DNA from: JAOPZW01 sp963851295
GTDB taxonomy: Bacteria > Actinomycetota > Thermoleophilia > Solirubrobacterales > Solirubrobacteraceae
DNA: 64,000 nt
Direction of reading: 5' to 3'
Assembly (NCBI GenBank): GCA_963851295.1
Contig: CAWKOS010000010.1
Span: 1 to 64,000, forward strand
Under the pieces are notes generated by a model. That model was not told where the DNA came from. It was given only the letters and a program-made list of their open reading frames with translations, and searched no databases. Position 1 is the first letter of the stretch. Each line of letters begins with the position of its first letter. A program made the position numbers and the translations under genes. Below, piece by piece: positions 7,541-15,801 of the stretch.

Positions 7541-8759
7541 GCGGTTCTCGCTGCAAGACGACGGCGGACCGGTGCGGGTCGCCGCGCGGGTGCGCGCGCT
7601 CGCGCCCGGCGGGGAGGGGGTGAGCGAGGCGGTCGCCGCGATCGTCGCGGACGTCCGCGCCCATGGCGACGCCGCGCTGCTGGAGTACGTCGCGCGCTTC
7701 GACCACGTCGTGGGCATGCCGGCGGTCCTCGGCGACGAGTGCCGGGCCGCGCTCGCCGCCCTCGACCCCGACGTGCGCGCCGGCCTGGAGGTCGCGATCG
7801 CGAACGTCCGCGCCGTTGCCGAGGCCGGGTGCGACGAGGAGCGCGAGGTGGTGCTCCCCGAGGGCCAGGTCGTGCGCCTGCGCGAGGTGCCCGTGCGCCG
7901 CGCCGCGATCTACGTCCCCGGCGGCCGCGCGCCGTACCCGTCGACGGTCGTCATGGGCGTCGTCACCGCGCGCGCCGCGGGCGTCGACGAGATCGTCGTG
8001 TGCGCGCCGGGCGCGCACCCGGTGATCCTCGCCGCCTGCGCGCTGTGCGGGGTCGACGCCGTGTTCCGCATGGGCGGCGCCCACGCGGTCGCCGCGCTCG
8101 CCTACGGCACCGAGACCGTCCCGCGCGCCGACGTGATCGCCGGCCCGGGCAACCTCTACGTGCAGGAGGCCAAGCGGCTCGTGAGCGGCGACGTCGGCAT
8201 CGACGGGTTCGCGGGCCCGTCGGATGTCCTCGTCCTCGCGGCCCAGGGCGCCGACCCCGCGCTCGTGGCGCTGGATCTCGCCGCCCAGGCCGAGCACGGC
8301 GAGGGGACGATCGTCTGCGCGGTCAGCGACCACCCGGGGCTGCTGGACGCGATCGACCTCGATCCCGGCGACGCCGCCGCCGCGCTGGTCGACGCGCCCG
8401 ACCTCGAGGCGGCGCTGGCCTTCGTCGAGGCCTTCGCGCCCGAGCACCTCGAGCTCGTCGGCGCCGGCGCCGAGGCGCTCGCGCCGCGCGTGCGCAACGC
8501 GGGGGCCGTCTTCGTGGGGCGCGAGGGCGCCACGGCCTTCGGCGACTACGTCGCGGGCTCCAACCACACGCTGCCGACCGGCGGCGCGGCCCGCTTCGCC
8601 TCGGGGCTGAGCGCGCGCCACTTCCGCCGGCGGGTCAGCGAGGTCCACATCGGGCCCGCGGCGGCCGCGTTGGCGCGGGCCGGCGCGCCGATCGCGCGCG
8701 CCGAGGGCTTCGAGCGCCACGCGGCGTCGATGGAGGTTCGGGAGAATCCCGACCCGTGA
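7530..8759 (+). CDS. hisD: Histidinol dehydrogenase
   Basis: HisD carries out the last two NAD-dependent oxidations, histidinol to histidine. The 409-residue protein is somewhat shorter than the E. coli enzyme (434) but has all core elements: YVPGGRAPYPSTV, IAGPGNLYVQEAKR, DGFAGPSDVLVLA, the zinc ligand region AAQAEHGEG, the catalytic FAPEHLEL pair (Glu-His) and the C-terminal RAEGFERHA histidine. GTG 7530 overlaps the hisG end by 11 nt, which suggests translational coupling. Confidence 0.95.
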   Translation: MAVERFSLQDDGGPVRVAARVRALAPGGEGVSEAVAAIVADVRAHGDAALLEYVARFDHVVGMPAVLGDECRAALAALDPDVRAGLEVAIANVRAVAEAGCDEEREVVLPEGQVVRLREVPVRRAAIYVPGGRAPYPSTVVMGVVTARAAGVDEIVVCAPGAHPVILAACALCGVDAVFRMGGAHAVAALAYGTETVPRADVIAGPGNLYVQEAKRLVSGDVGIDGFAGPSDVLVLAAQGADPALVALDLAAQAEHGEGTIVCAVSDHPGLLDAIDLDPGDAAAALVDAPDLEAALAFVEAFAPEHLELVGAGAEALAPRVRNAGAVFVGREGATAFGDYVAGSNHTLPTGGAARFASGLSARHFRRRVSEVHIGPAAAALARAGAPIARAEGFERHAASMEVRENPDP

Positions 8760-9349
8760 AGCGGACCGCCGAGATCAGCCGGGACACCAAGGAGACGCAG
8801 GTCGCCCTCACGCTGGGCCTCGACGGCACGGGCGCGGGCACGCGGACGACGGGCGTCGGCTTCCTGGACCACATGCTCGACCTGCTGGCGCGCCACGGTC
8901 GCCTGGACCTCGACGTCCAGGTCACCGGCGACCTCGAGACGGGCGCCCACCACACCGTCGAGGACACCGGGATCGTCCTCGGGCAGGCCCTCGACCGCGC
9001 CCTCGGCGACCGCGCCGGGATCACGCGCTACGGCGCGGCGACCGTGCCGATGGACGAGGCGCGGGCGTCGTGCGCGATCGACATCTCCGGGCGCCCGTAC
9101 TGCCACTTCGCCGCCGCGCTGCCGCCGGGCGGCACCGGCGGCTTCGACCACGAGCTGGCCGAGGAGTTCTTCCGCGCCGTGGCCAACGCGGCGCGCCTGA
9201 CCGTCCACGTCGACGTCGAGACCGGCACCAACGCCCACCACATGATCGAGGCGGCCTTCAAGGCCTTCGCGCGGGCGCTGCGCGCCGCCGTGGCGATCGA
9301 CCCGACCGAGACGGGCGTGCCCTCGACGAAGGGGACCTTGACGTCGTGA
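8756..9349 (+). CDS. hisB: Imidazoleglycerol-phosphate dehydratase
   Basis: HisB dehydrates imidazole glycerol phosphate to imidazole acetol phosphate. The 197-residue protein is the monofunctional form with no phosphatase domain. The paired manganese-binding His/Glu motifs are complete: FLDHMLDLLARHG, AHHTVEDTGI, and in the second half NAHHMIEAAFKAFARAL with DHELAEEFF. The GTG start overlaps the hisD stop by 4 nt. Histidinol-phosphatase must therefore come from another gene, which is not in this window. Confidence 0.95.
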   Translation: MKRTAEISRDTKETQVALTLGLDGTGAGTRTTGVGFLDHMLDLLARHGRLDLDVQVTGDLETGAHHTVEDTGIVLGQALDRALGDRAGITRYGAATVPMDEARASCAIDISGRPYCHFAAALPPGGTGGFDHELAEEFFRAVANAARLTVHVDVETGTNAHHMIEAAFKAFARALRAAVAIDPTETGVPSTKGTLTS

Positions 9350-9972
9350 CCACGATCGGGGTGGTCGACCACGGGATGGGCAACCGGCGCAGCGTCGAGA
9401 AGGCGCTCGAGCGCGTCGGCGCGCGCGTGGCGCTGACCGCCGACCACGACGCGCTGCGGGCCGCCGACGGCCTCGTCGTCCCCGGCGTCGGCGCCTTCGC
9501 GGCCGCGATGCGGGCGATGCGCGAGCTCGGGCTCGACGAGCTCGTCATCGAGCGCGCGGGCTCGGGGACGCCGGTGCTCGGGCTGTGCCTGGGCATGCAG
9601 CTGCTGTTCGACTCCTCGAGCGAGCTCGGCGGCGATCGCGGGCTCGGTCTGCTGCCGGGCGAGGTCGTCGCCCTCGAGCCCGAGGGGCTCAAGGTCCCGC
9701 ACATCGGCTGGAACGAGGTCGCCTTCACGCGCTCCTCGCCGCTGCTCGAGGGCCTCGGCGAGCGCGCGGCCTTCTACCACGTCCACTCGTTCGTGGCGCT
9801 CCCCGAGGAGGAGGCCGACGTCCTCGGCCGCGGCGACTACGGCGGCCCGTTCACCTCGATCGTGGGGCGCGGCGAGGTCTACGGCGTGCAGTTCCACCCC
9901 GAGAAGTCGTCGGCCGCCGGCCTGCGGCTGCTGGCCAACTTCACCTCGGTCTGCGCGCGGGTGGCCGCTTGA
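9346..9972 (+). CDS. hisH: Imidazole glycerol phosphate synthase, glutamine amidotransferase subunit
   Basis: HisH hydrolyses glutamine and channels ammonia to HisF. The 208-residue protein is a class I amidotransferase with the nucleophile Cys in GLCLGMQLLF near residue 84, the oxyanion region VPGVGAF and the catalytic His-x-Glu in QFHPEKSS. It overlaps hisB and hisA by 4 nt each. Its partner hisF is not in this operon but about 5 kb downstream at 14925, so the two subunits are made from separate transcripts. Confidence 0.95.
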   Translation: MTTIGVVDHGMGNRRSVEKALERVGARVALTADHDALRAADGLVVPGVGAFAAAMRAMRELGLDELVIERAGSGTPVLGLCLGMQLLFDSSSELGGDRGLGLLPGEVVALEPEGLKVPHIGWNEVAFTRSSPLLEGLGERAAFYHVHSFVALPEEEADVLGRGDYGGPFTSIVGRGEVYGVQFHPEKSSAAGLRLLANFTSVCARVAA

Positions 9973-10703
9973 TCCTCTATCCGGCGATCGACATCTCCGA
10001 GGGCCAGGCGGTGCGCCTGGTGCAGGGGGACTTCGCCGAGAAGACCGTCTACCGCGACTCGCCGCTGGAGGCGGCGCGGGCGTGGGTCGACGCGGGCGCG
10101 CGCTTCCTGCACGTCGTCGATCTCGACGGGGCGCGCACGGGCTCGCCGAAGTCGATCGACCACCTCGAGCAGATCACGCACGCGCTGCGGGTGCCGGTGC
10201 AGTACGGCGGCGGGCTGCGCTCGCTGCCCGCGGTCCGCGACGCGCTCCGCGCGGGCGCCGAGCGCGTGATCCTCGGCACCGCCGCGTATACGGACGTCGA
10301 CTTCCTCGACGACGTCCTGGGCGCCTTCCGCGAGCGCGTCATCGTGTCCGTCGACACGCGCGGAGGCAACATCTCGACCTCGGGCTGGCAGCAGACGACG
10401 CAGATGCCGGCCGACTCGGTCATCGAGCGCCTGCAGAACCGTGGCGTCCGCTCCTTCATCTACACCAACGTCGACAAGGACGGGATGCTCGAGGGCCCCG
10501 ACCCCGACGAGGTGCGCCGGATCGCCGGCGTCGTGCGCGGGCGCTTCCTGTACTCGGGCGGGATCGGCACGCTCGACCACCTGCGCGCGCTGCGCGACCT
10601 GCGCCAGGTCAACCTCGGCGGCGTGATCGTGGGCAAGGCGCTCTACGAGCACAACTTCACCGTGCGCGAGGGCCAGCAGGCGCTCGAGCCGACCCGTGAC
10701 TGA
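9969..10703 (+). CDS. hisA: Phosphoribosylformimino-5-aminoimidazole carboxamide ribotide isomerase
   Basis: HisA is the TIM-barrel isomerase of the fourth histidine step. The 244-residue protein has the first catalytic Asp in LYPAIDI (residue 8 region), the phosphate loops QYGGGLRS and YSGGIGT, and the second catalytic Asp in VSVDTRGG. The start is a TTG that overlaps the hisH stop as TTGA; no ATG or GTG fits better. Actinobacterial HisA sometimes doubles as PriA for tryptophan synthesis, and this cannot be settled from sequence alone. Confidence 0.93.
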   Translation: MILYPAIDISEGQAVRLVQGDFAEKTVYRDSPLEAARAWVDAGARFLHVVDLDGARTGSPKSIDHLEQITHALRVPVQYGGGLRSLPAVRDALRAGAERVILGTAAYTDVDFLDDVLGAFRERVIVSVDTRGGNISTSGWQQTTQMPADSVIERLQNRGVRSFIYTNVDKDGMLEGPDPDEVRRIAGVVRGRFLYSGGIGTLDHLRALRDLRQVNLGGVIVGKALYEHNFTVREGQQALEPTRD

Positions 10704-11337
10704 GCGCTACGTCCCGGCGGCCGGGCGGCGCGCGTTCACCCGCCTGTACGACCCCGTCGTCGCGCTGACGATGCGCGAGGCGACCTTCCGCGGGCGCCTG
10801 GCCGAGCAGGTGCTCGCCGGGCTGGCGCCGGGCGCGGCCATCGTCGACGTCGGCTGCGGGACCGGGACCCTCGCGATCGCGCTGGCCGCGCGCGGCGCGC
10901 GGGTCACGGGCGTCGACGGCGACGCCGAGGTGCTCGCGATCGCGCGGGGCAAGGCGGGGGCGGAGGGTGTGACGTGGGTCGAGGGCGTTGCGACCGCGCT
11001 GCCGGTGGCCGACGCGACCGCCGACCGGGTCGTCATGTCGCTGCTGCTCCACCACCTGGGCGCGGAGGCCAAGCGCTCGGCGCTCGGCGAGGCGGCGCGC
11101 GCGCTGCGCCCCGGCGGGCGGCTCCACGTCGCCGACTGGGGGCGCCCGGGCGATCCGGTCATGCGCGCCGGGGCGTGGGCGCTGCAGCGGGTCGACGGGC
11201 CTGAGGGACTGCGTGAGCACGTCGCCGGCGGTGTGCCCGCCCTGGTGGCCGACGCGGGCTTCGCGGCCGTGGCGATCCACGATCGCCTGCGGACGGTGTG
11301 GGGGCGGTTGGAGCTGGTGTCGGGGGTGCGGGTGTAG
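10696..11337 (+). CDS. Class I SAM-dependent methyltransferase
   Basis: The 213-residue protein has the Rossmann-type methyltransferase signature IVDVGCGTGTLAIALAARGA near residues 48-66 and the acidic VTGVDGDAE that binds the SAM ribose. SLLLHHLGAE and LRPGGRLHVADWG are typical of the UbiE/type 11 group. It starts 8 nt inside the 3' end of hisA and ends the operon. The acceptor is unknown, and a role in histidine synthesis is not expected. An inverted-repeat element follows at 11392. Confidence 0.88.
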   Translation: MTERYVPAAGRRAFTRLYDPVVALTMREATFRGRLAEQVLAGLAPGAAIVDVGCGTGTLAIALAARGARVTGVDGDAEVLAIARGKAGAEGVTWVEGVATALPVADATADRVVMSLLLHHLGAEAKRSALGEAARALRPGGRLHVADWGRPGDPVMRAGAWALQRVDGPEGLREHVAGGVPALVADAGFAAVAIHDRLRTVWGRLELVSGVRV

Positions 11338-11391
11338 GGGGCGGCGGCGCTTGCGTCCGCGCCGGCGGGTGGCCGTCTCCGCTCGCGCGCG

Positions 11392-11573
11392 TGGTCGCGA
11401 ACAGCTCACCGAGGGAGGGAAGCCCGCCCGCCTCGCTCGTGTGGGGCCGCGCAATCGCGAACCTATTCGGATTAGCCCCGGAAACCGACGAAAACTCGCA
11501 CACGTTCGGGCCGGGCGCCCCGCCGCGGGCCGCCGCGGGCAGGCCTCCCTCCCTCGGTGCGCTTTCGCGACCA
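11392..11573. repeat. 182-bp element with 40-bp inverted arms
   Basis: Left arm 11392-11431 and right arm 11535-11573 are complementary at 36 positions with three mismatches and one unpaired base. They enclose 103 bp that contain copy 2 of the 54-bp dispersed repeat. The element fills the gap between two convergent genes, so it could terminate both. A stem this long with a conserved loop is more than a terminator needs; a small mobile element (MITE-like) or a structured RNA also fits. No T tract flanks either side. Confidence 0.6.
11459..11512 (+). repeat. 54-bp dispersed repeat, copy 2
   Basis: It matches the minus strand of 82-135 at 43 of 54 positions with no gap. The best-kept stretch is the 12-bp block GCCCCGGAA-CCGAC near its middle. 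It has lower GC content than the surroundings and sits in the loop of the long inverted repeat. Confidence 0.6.
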
Positions 11574-11620
11574 GTACGCCCGAGCGGCAGACCGCAAGCC
11601 CGGCGCCGCAGACCCAAGCC

Positions 11621-12118
11621 CTACGCAGGGCAGCGCAGGTCGTCGTCCACCACGACCTCGGAGGATTCCTCGGCGTCGGGCGCCGCGAAGCGCGCCTTGA
11701 AGGTGAAGGCGTACGGCGTCGGGCCGTGCAGGCGTAGGTGCTCCAGGCGCTCCTGGGCCTCCTCGACCCTCGGGAGGTGGCCTGCGGGCACCCACCAGAG
11801 CACCATGTAGAGCTGCATCCGCTCGAACCACTCGCGGCGGCGGCGCATGACGTCGACGTGGCCGCTGCGGTACACGAAGGCCGCGAGGTCGTCGATCGAC
11901 TCCCAGACCGACATGTTCACGGCGATCGCCTCGTCCTCGTACGGGCGCACCGCCGTGGCGTTGCCCTCCTCGGTCTGCAGGCGCCAGACGAAGCCCGGTG
12001 AGGCGTCGGCGACGGCGTTGACCGGGTCCAGCAGCGCGACGAACTCGGCCATGATCGGCGAGTCGATCGGCCCGCGGATGCGGCCGATGTTGAGCTGGGC
12101 GATGTGGAAGGCGCTCAC
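11621..12118 (-). CDS. DUF3291 domain-containing protein
   Basis: The 165-residue protein matches the DUF3291 family in layout: N-terminal HIAQLNIGRIRGP, then PGFVWRLQTEEGNAT near residue 45, NMSVWESIDDLAAFVYRSGH, and the C-terminal MVLWWVPAGHLP with GPTPYAFTF. The fold resembles antibiotic-monooxygenase/EthD ferredoxin-like domains, but no activity is established. The GTG start at 12118 overlaps the stop of the upstream PPOX gene by 4 nt, so the two form an operon. Confidence 0.85.
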   Translation of the reverse strand: MSAFHIAQLNIGRIRGPIDSPIMAEFVALLDPVNAVADASPGFVWRLQTEEGNATAVRPYEDEAIAVNMSVWESIDDLAAFVYRSGHVDVMRRRREWFERMQLYMVLWWVPAGHLPRVEEAQERLEHLRLHGPTPYAFTFKARFAAPDAEESSEVVVDDDLRCPA

Positions 12119-12537
12119 GAGTACCCCGCTACGTCGGCCTGGGCGAAGACGTGGTCGGCGTGCAGGCGCACGAGCAGCTCGCCCTCGACCGCGTTGCGCT
12201 CGCCGAACTCCGCGCCGCTCCCCGGGCCCATGTAGCGCTCGCCGATCGCCGCGGCCCAGCGGCGCATGTCGTCGAGGTCGGTGGTGATCGTCACCGTGCC
12301 CGTGACGGTGACGAAGGCGTAGGGCGGGCGGTCGTCGTCGACGCACAGGGCGGCGATCCCGTTGCGGTTGAGGTTGCGGCCCTTGATCGAGTGCTCGCCG
12401 GTGTTGAAGACGAAGTCGTCGCCGTCGAGGACGAACCAGATCGGCACCACGTGCGGGCGCCCGTCGTGGCGCGTGGTGGCGAGCTTGCCGGTGCGGGTGC
12501 CCTCGCTCACGAAGGCGCGCCACTCGGCGTCGTCCAT
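12115..12537 (-). CDS. PPOX-class F420-dependent or flavin-binding protein
   Basis: The 140-residue protein belongs to the split beta-barrel pyridoxamine-phosphate-oxidase superfamily. KLATTRHDGRPHVVPIWFVLDGD near residues 19-41 and the ...RPPYAFVTVTGTVTIT strand are characteristic of the F420-dependent Rv1155-like branch common in actinobacteria, which use deazaflavin or FMN to reduce small molecules or bind biliverdin. ATG 12537 starts the domain. An in-frame GTG at 12549 has TATTCT 7 nt upstream on the minus strand, so translation may begin four codons earlier. Divergent from the aminotransferase gene. Confidence 0.83.
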   Translation of the reverse strand: MDDAEWRAFVSEGTRTGKLATTRHDGRPHVVPIWFVLDGDDFVFNTGEHSIKGRNLNRNGIAALCVDDDRPPYAFVTVTGTVTITTDLDDMRRWAAAIGERYMGPGSGAEFGERNAVEGELLVRLHADHVFAQADVAGYS

Positions 12538-12571
12538 GGCACGGGGCACGCAGGCGAGAATACCCGGCGCC

Positions 12572-13705
12572 ATGACCCGCCCGACGCCGGATCTGCTCGC
12601 ACGGCTGCCCGAGCAGTACTTCACGCGCATCGTCACCGCCGCCGCCGTCGCCCGCGCGCTGCCCGGCCCGCGGCTGATCGACCTCGGCCGCGGCAACCCC
12701 GACCTCCCGCCGCCGCAGGTCGCCCTCGACGCGCTGCAGGCCGAGCTCGAGCGCTCGGGCGGGATGCACGGCTACCCGCCCTTCCAGGGCCGGCCCGAGC
12801 TGCGCGAGGCGATCGCCGCCCACTACCGCGCCGACCACGGCGTCGAGCTCGACCCCGACCGCGAGGTCGCCGTCGTCGCCGGGACCAAGACCGCGATCAT
12901 GCTCGCGGTCCTCGCCTGCGCGGACCCGGGCGACGCCGTCGCGCTGCCCGACCCGGGCTACCCCGACTACCTCTCGGCCGTGGCGCTGGCGGGCGCCCGT
13001 ACCCTCGCGCTGCCGCTCGACGCGAACGCGCACTGGCAGCCCGACTTCGACGCGCTCGGCGCCGAGCGCCCCGCGCTCGCCGTCCTCAACTACCCGTCGA
13101 ACCCGTGCGCGGCCTGCGAGGCGCCGGGGACCTTCGAGGCCGCGGTCGCGTGGGCGCACGAGCGCGGCGCCTGGCTGCTCAACGACCTCGCCTACGCCTT
13201 CCTGGCCTTCGACGGGCGCCGCGCGCGCAGCGTCCTCGAGGTCGACGGCGCGCGCGAGACCGCCATGGAGCTGTGGTCGCCCTCGAAGGTCTACGGGATG
13301 GCCGGCTGGCGGGTCGGCTTCGCGGTCGGCAACGCCGAGGTCGTCGGGCGCATCCGCCTGCTGGTCGACCACCTCGCGGCCGGCGTGCCGGTCGCCCTCC
13401 AGCACGGGCTCGAGGCCGCGCTGACCGGCGACCAGGGCCACGTGCGCGAGCGCTTCGAGGTCTACCGCCGGCGCCGCGACGTGCTCATGGAGGGGCTCGC
13501 GATCGACCCGCCCGAGGGCAGCTTCTACGCGTGGTGGCGCCTGCCCGAGGGCGTGACCGCGGACCGCCTGCTCGAGGAGGCGCGCGTCGCCGTCGCCCCC
13601 GGCGAGGGCTTCGGCGCCCGCGGCGCGGGCTACGCGCGGCTGTCGCTGGCGCTCGACGACGACGACCTCGCCGAAGGCATGGCACGGCTGGCCGCTGCGC
13701 TGTAG
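12572..13705 (+). CDS. PLP-dependent class I/II aminotransferase
   Basis: The 377-residue protein has a fold type I aminotransferase layout: LIDLGRGNPDLPPP near residue 35, the AGTKTAIMLAVLA cofactor-phosphate loop, NYPSNPCA (Asn that contacts PLP), and the Schiff-base lysine in LWSPSKVYGMAGWRVGF near residue 235. The substrate is not evident. It lies between the his operon and hisF, but the sequence does not have the look of HisC, so assigning it to histidine synthesis would be a guess. The ATG is 34 bp from the divergent PPOX gene. Confidence 0.88.
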   Translation: MTRPTPDLLARLPEQYFTRIVTAAAVARALPGPRLIDLGRGNPDLPPPQVALDALQAELERSGGMHGYPPFQGRPELREAIAAHYRADHGVELDPDREVAVVAGTKTAIMLAVLACADPGDAVALPDPGYPDYLSAVALAGARTLALPLDANAHWQPDFDALGAERPALAVLNYPSNPCAACEAPGTFEAAVAWAHERGAWLLNDLAYAFLAFDGRRARSVLEVDGARETAMELWSPSKVYGMAGWRVGFAVGNAEVVGRIRLLVDHLAAGVPVALQHGLEAALTGDQGHVRERFEVYRRRRDVLMEGLAIDPPEGSFYAWWRLPEGVTADRLLEEARVAVAPGEGFGARGAGYARLSLALDDDDLAEGMARLAAAL

Positions 13706-13708
13706 CGT
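13703..13708 (+). promoter_or_regulatory. -10 hexamer of secreted-protein gene (leaderless)
   Basis: TAGCGT overlaps the aminotransferase stop codon and ends 6 nt before the ATG at 13715. No Shine-Dalgarno is visible. Confidence 0.4.
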
Positions 13709-13714
13709 CGCGCC

Positions 13715-14905
13715 ATGAGGCGGGCCCTCCTGATCGCCGCGCTCTGCCTGGCGACGGCGCCGGCCGCCGCGCGCGCGGACAGCTTCGAGTACCTGACGAG
13801 CTACGTCGGGTCCTACACGTTCGCGCAGCACTACAAGGCCGCGCCGAACGCACCGGACGGGCTCGACACGGTCCAGGACTACGGGTGGGCGGTCTACGAC
13901 TACGACCGGGTGACGCTGCACCCCGACCACAGCTTCACCAGCAGGCGCAGCCGCTTCATCGCGGCCCAGGGCGCGATCACCGCGGTCGACGTCGAGGGCT
14001 CGAACCTCCCCGGCGGCCCCTTCACGAAGACGACGGACTGCCGCATCGCCTCCGCCGCCACGCCGGTGACGTCCGCGTCGTCAGGGACGAACGTCGCGCC
14101 GCTCACGGCGGCGAGCAACCCGGCGATCGGCGTCGCATGGGAGATCCCCGACTACGGGTCGCGGCGCGCCAACGGAGCGCCGCCGTTCACGCTGACGGGG
14201 ACCGCCAACCCCGATTGCCCGTCGATGTTCGCCTTCTCGTTCTTGAAGTGGACCGACTCCCAGCCGGGCGGGACCGTGCTCACGGCCCTCCCGCCGACCA
14301 AGGAGATGCGGGAGGCCTTCAGCGGCACCGCGAACGTCCACTACGACGACCTGCCGTTCCACCGCGACTTCCGCAACGTCACCATCAGCGGCACGGGAAG
14401 TCGCCCCGGCTTCGCCGGCCCGGCGACCGAGCAGGCGCAGGTCAAGGTCGACTCGAGCGTGTCGTTCCTCGTGGTCAGCAAGCCGTCCCCGCGCCCCAAG
14501 CCCAAGCTGGACAAGCTCATCGGCCTGTATCTGGAGGACGGCGGCGTCGTGGAGAGCATGTTCGGATCCGGGCTCGCCAGGGTCCTGCGCGGCGGCGAGG
14601 AGACGATCCTCGTGCCGGGCATGGGCCAGGGCGACGTCTCGCTCGACGTCAGCGGGACCCTCGTCGGCAACCGCGCCCACGTGCGCGCGGGCGCCGGGCC
14701 CGTCGTGCTCGCCACCGCGAAGGGGCGCTCCAAGCGCTTCGATCGCGCCGTGGCCCTGAAGCTCGTCGCGACCGCGGCCGGGAAGGCCGTCGGGGCCGCC
14801 GCGCATCCGGCGATCAGCGCCCGCGTGCGCCTGAGCTTCCGCCCGCGCGGCTCCAAGCGCAGCGTCTCGCGGTCCGTCACCGTCACCATCCCGGCCCAGA
14901 GCTGA
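13715..14905 (+). CDS. Secreted protein of unknown function
   Basis: The 396-residue product begins with a clear Sec signal peptide (MRRALLIAALCLATAPAAARA, cleavage after ARA near residue 21). The mature part is beta-rich with no recognised domain. It includes a DCR/NPDC cysteine pair (near residues 109 and 168) that could form a disulfide, a PRPKPKLDKL linker near residue 255, and a C-terminal half ending in basic beta strands. It is preceded by its own -10 hexamer and followed by hisF. Confidence 0.75.
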   Translation: MRRALLIAALCLATAPAAARADSFEYLTSYVGSYTFAQHYKAAPNAPDGLDTVQDYGWAVYDYDRVTLHPDHSFTSRRSRFIAAQGAITAVDVEGSNLPGGPFTKTTDCRIASAATPVTSASSGTNVAPLTAASNPAIGVAWEIPDYGSRRANGAPPFTLTGTANPDCPSMFAFSFLKWTDSQPGGTVLTALPPTKEMREAFSGTANVHYDDLPFHRDFRNVTISGTGSRPGFAGPATEQAQVKVDSSVSFLVVSKPSPRPKPKLDKLIGLYLEDGGVVESMFGSGLARVLRGGEETILVPGMGQGDVSLDVSGTLVGNRAHVRAGAGPVVLATAKGRSKRFDRAVALKLVATAAGKAVGAAAHPAISARVRLSFRPRGSKRSVSRSVTVTIPAQS

Positions 14906-14912
14906 CCCTCAC

Positions 14913-14918
14913 TAGGCT
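14913..14918 (+). promoter_or_regulatory. -10 hexamer of hisF (leaderless)
   Basis: TAGGCT ends 6 nt before the GTG start at 14925. It gives hisF its own promoter, separate from the his operon. Confidence 0.45.
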
Positions 14919-14924
14919 GACCTC

Positions 14925-15677
14925 GTGCACCTCAAGCGCGTGATCCCCTGCCTGGACGTCGACGCCGGACGCGTCGTCAAGGGCACCAACTTCGTCGACA
15001 TCCGCGATGCCGGCGATCCCGTCGAGCTCGCCGAGCGCTACGACGCGGAGGGCGCCGACGAGCTCGTCTTCCTCGACATCACCGCCACGCACGAGAAGCG
15101 CGACACGATGGTCGAGCTCGCGCGCCGGACCGCGGACAACGTCTTCGTCCCCTTCACCATCGGCGGCGGCATCCGCTCGGTGGCCGACGCGCAGGCCGTC
15201 CTCGACGCCGGAGCCGACAAGGTCAGCGTCAACTCGGCCGCGGTCGCGCGTCCCGAGCTCATCGACGAGCTCGCCGACCGCCTCGGCGCGCAGTGCGTCG
15301 TCCTCGCGATCGACGCCAAGGCCGCCGACACGGGCTGGGAGGTCTTCGTCGCGGGCGGGCGCACGGCGACGGGGCGCGACGCGGTGGCGTGGGCGCGCGA
15401 GGGGACCGAGCGCGGGGCGGGGGAGGTCCTGCTCACGAGCATGGACCGCGACGGCACCAACGACGGCTACGACCTGCCGCTGACCTCCGCCGTGGCCGGC
15501 GCCGTGTCCGTGCCGGTCATCGCCTCGGGCGGCGCCGGAACGCTCGACCATCTGGCCGAGGCGCTCGCCGCGGGCGCCGACGCGGCCCTGTGCGCGTCGA
15601 TCTTCCACTACGGCGCCCACACCGTGGCCGAGGCGAAGGCGCACCTTGCGGCGGCCGGGATCGCCGTGCGTACGTAG
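14925..15677 (+). CDS. hisF: Imidazole glycerol phosphate synthase, cyclase subunit
   Basis: HisF uses ammonia from HisH to form imidazole glycerol phosphate and AICAR. The 250-residue TIM barrel has both catalytic aspartates (RVIPCLDVD, residue 11; LAIDAKA, near residue 130) and phosphate-binding loops TIGGGIRS and ASGGAGT. It is split from hisH and hisA by the methyltransferase, the repeat element, DUF3291, PPOX, aminotransferase and secreted-protein genes. hisI and hisE, which often follow hisF, are absent here. Confidence 0.95.
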   Translation: MHLKRVIPCLDVDAGRVVKGTNFVDIRDAGDPVELAERYDAEGADELVFLDITATHEKRDTMVELARRTADNVFVPFTIGGGIRSVADAQAVLDAGADKVSVNSAAVARPELIDELADRLGAQCVVLAIDAKAADTGWEVFVAGGRTATGRDAVAWAREGTERGAGEVLLTSMDRDGTNDGYDLPLTSAVAGAVSVPVIASGGAGTLDHLAEALAAGADAALCASIFHYGAHTVAEAKAHLAAAGIAVRT

Positions 15678-15801
15678 GCGCACGGGCCCGCGGCTTCCGT
15701 CCGCGCACGTCTGCTACAACCATGGGGAGGCTCGCCGGTGCCGTTGCCGCGGTGCGCGAGCCCGTTGTGCGCCCGCCTTCCGGGCGCAGCCCCGCCAGCC
15801 G

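Noticed and set aside
12572..13705. Assigning the aminotransferase as hisC
   Set aside because: Its position near his genes is suggestive, but the sequence is a general class I/II aminotransferase without HisC-specific features.
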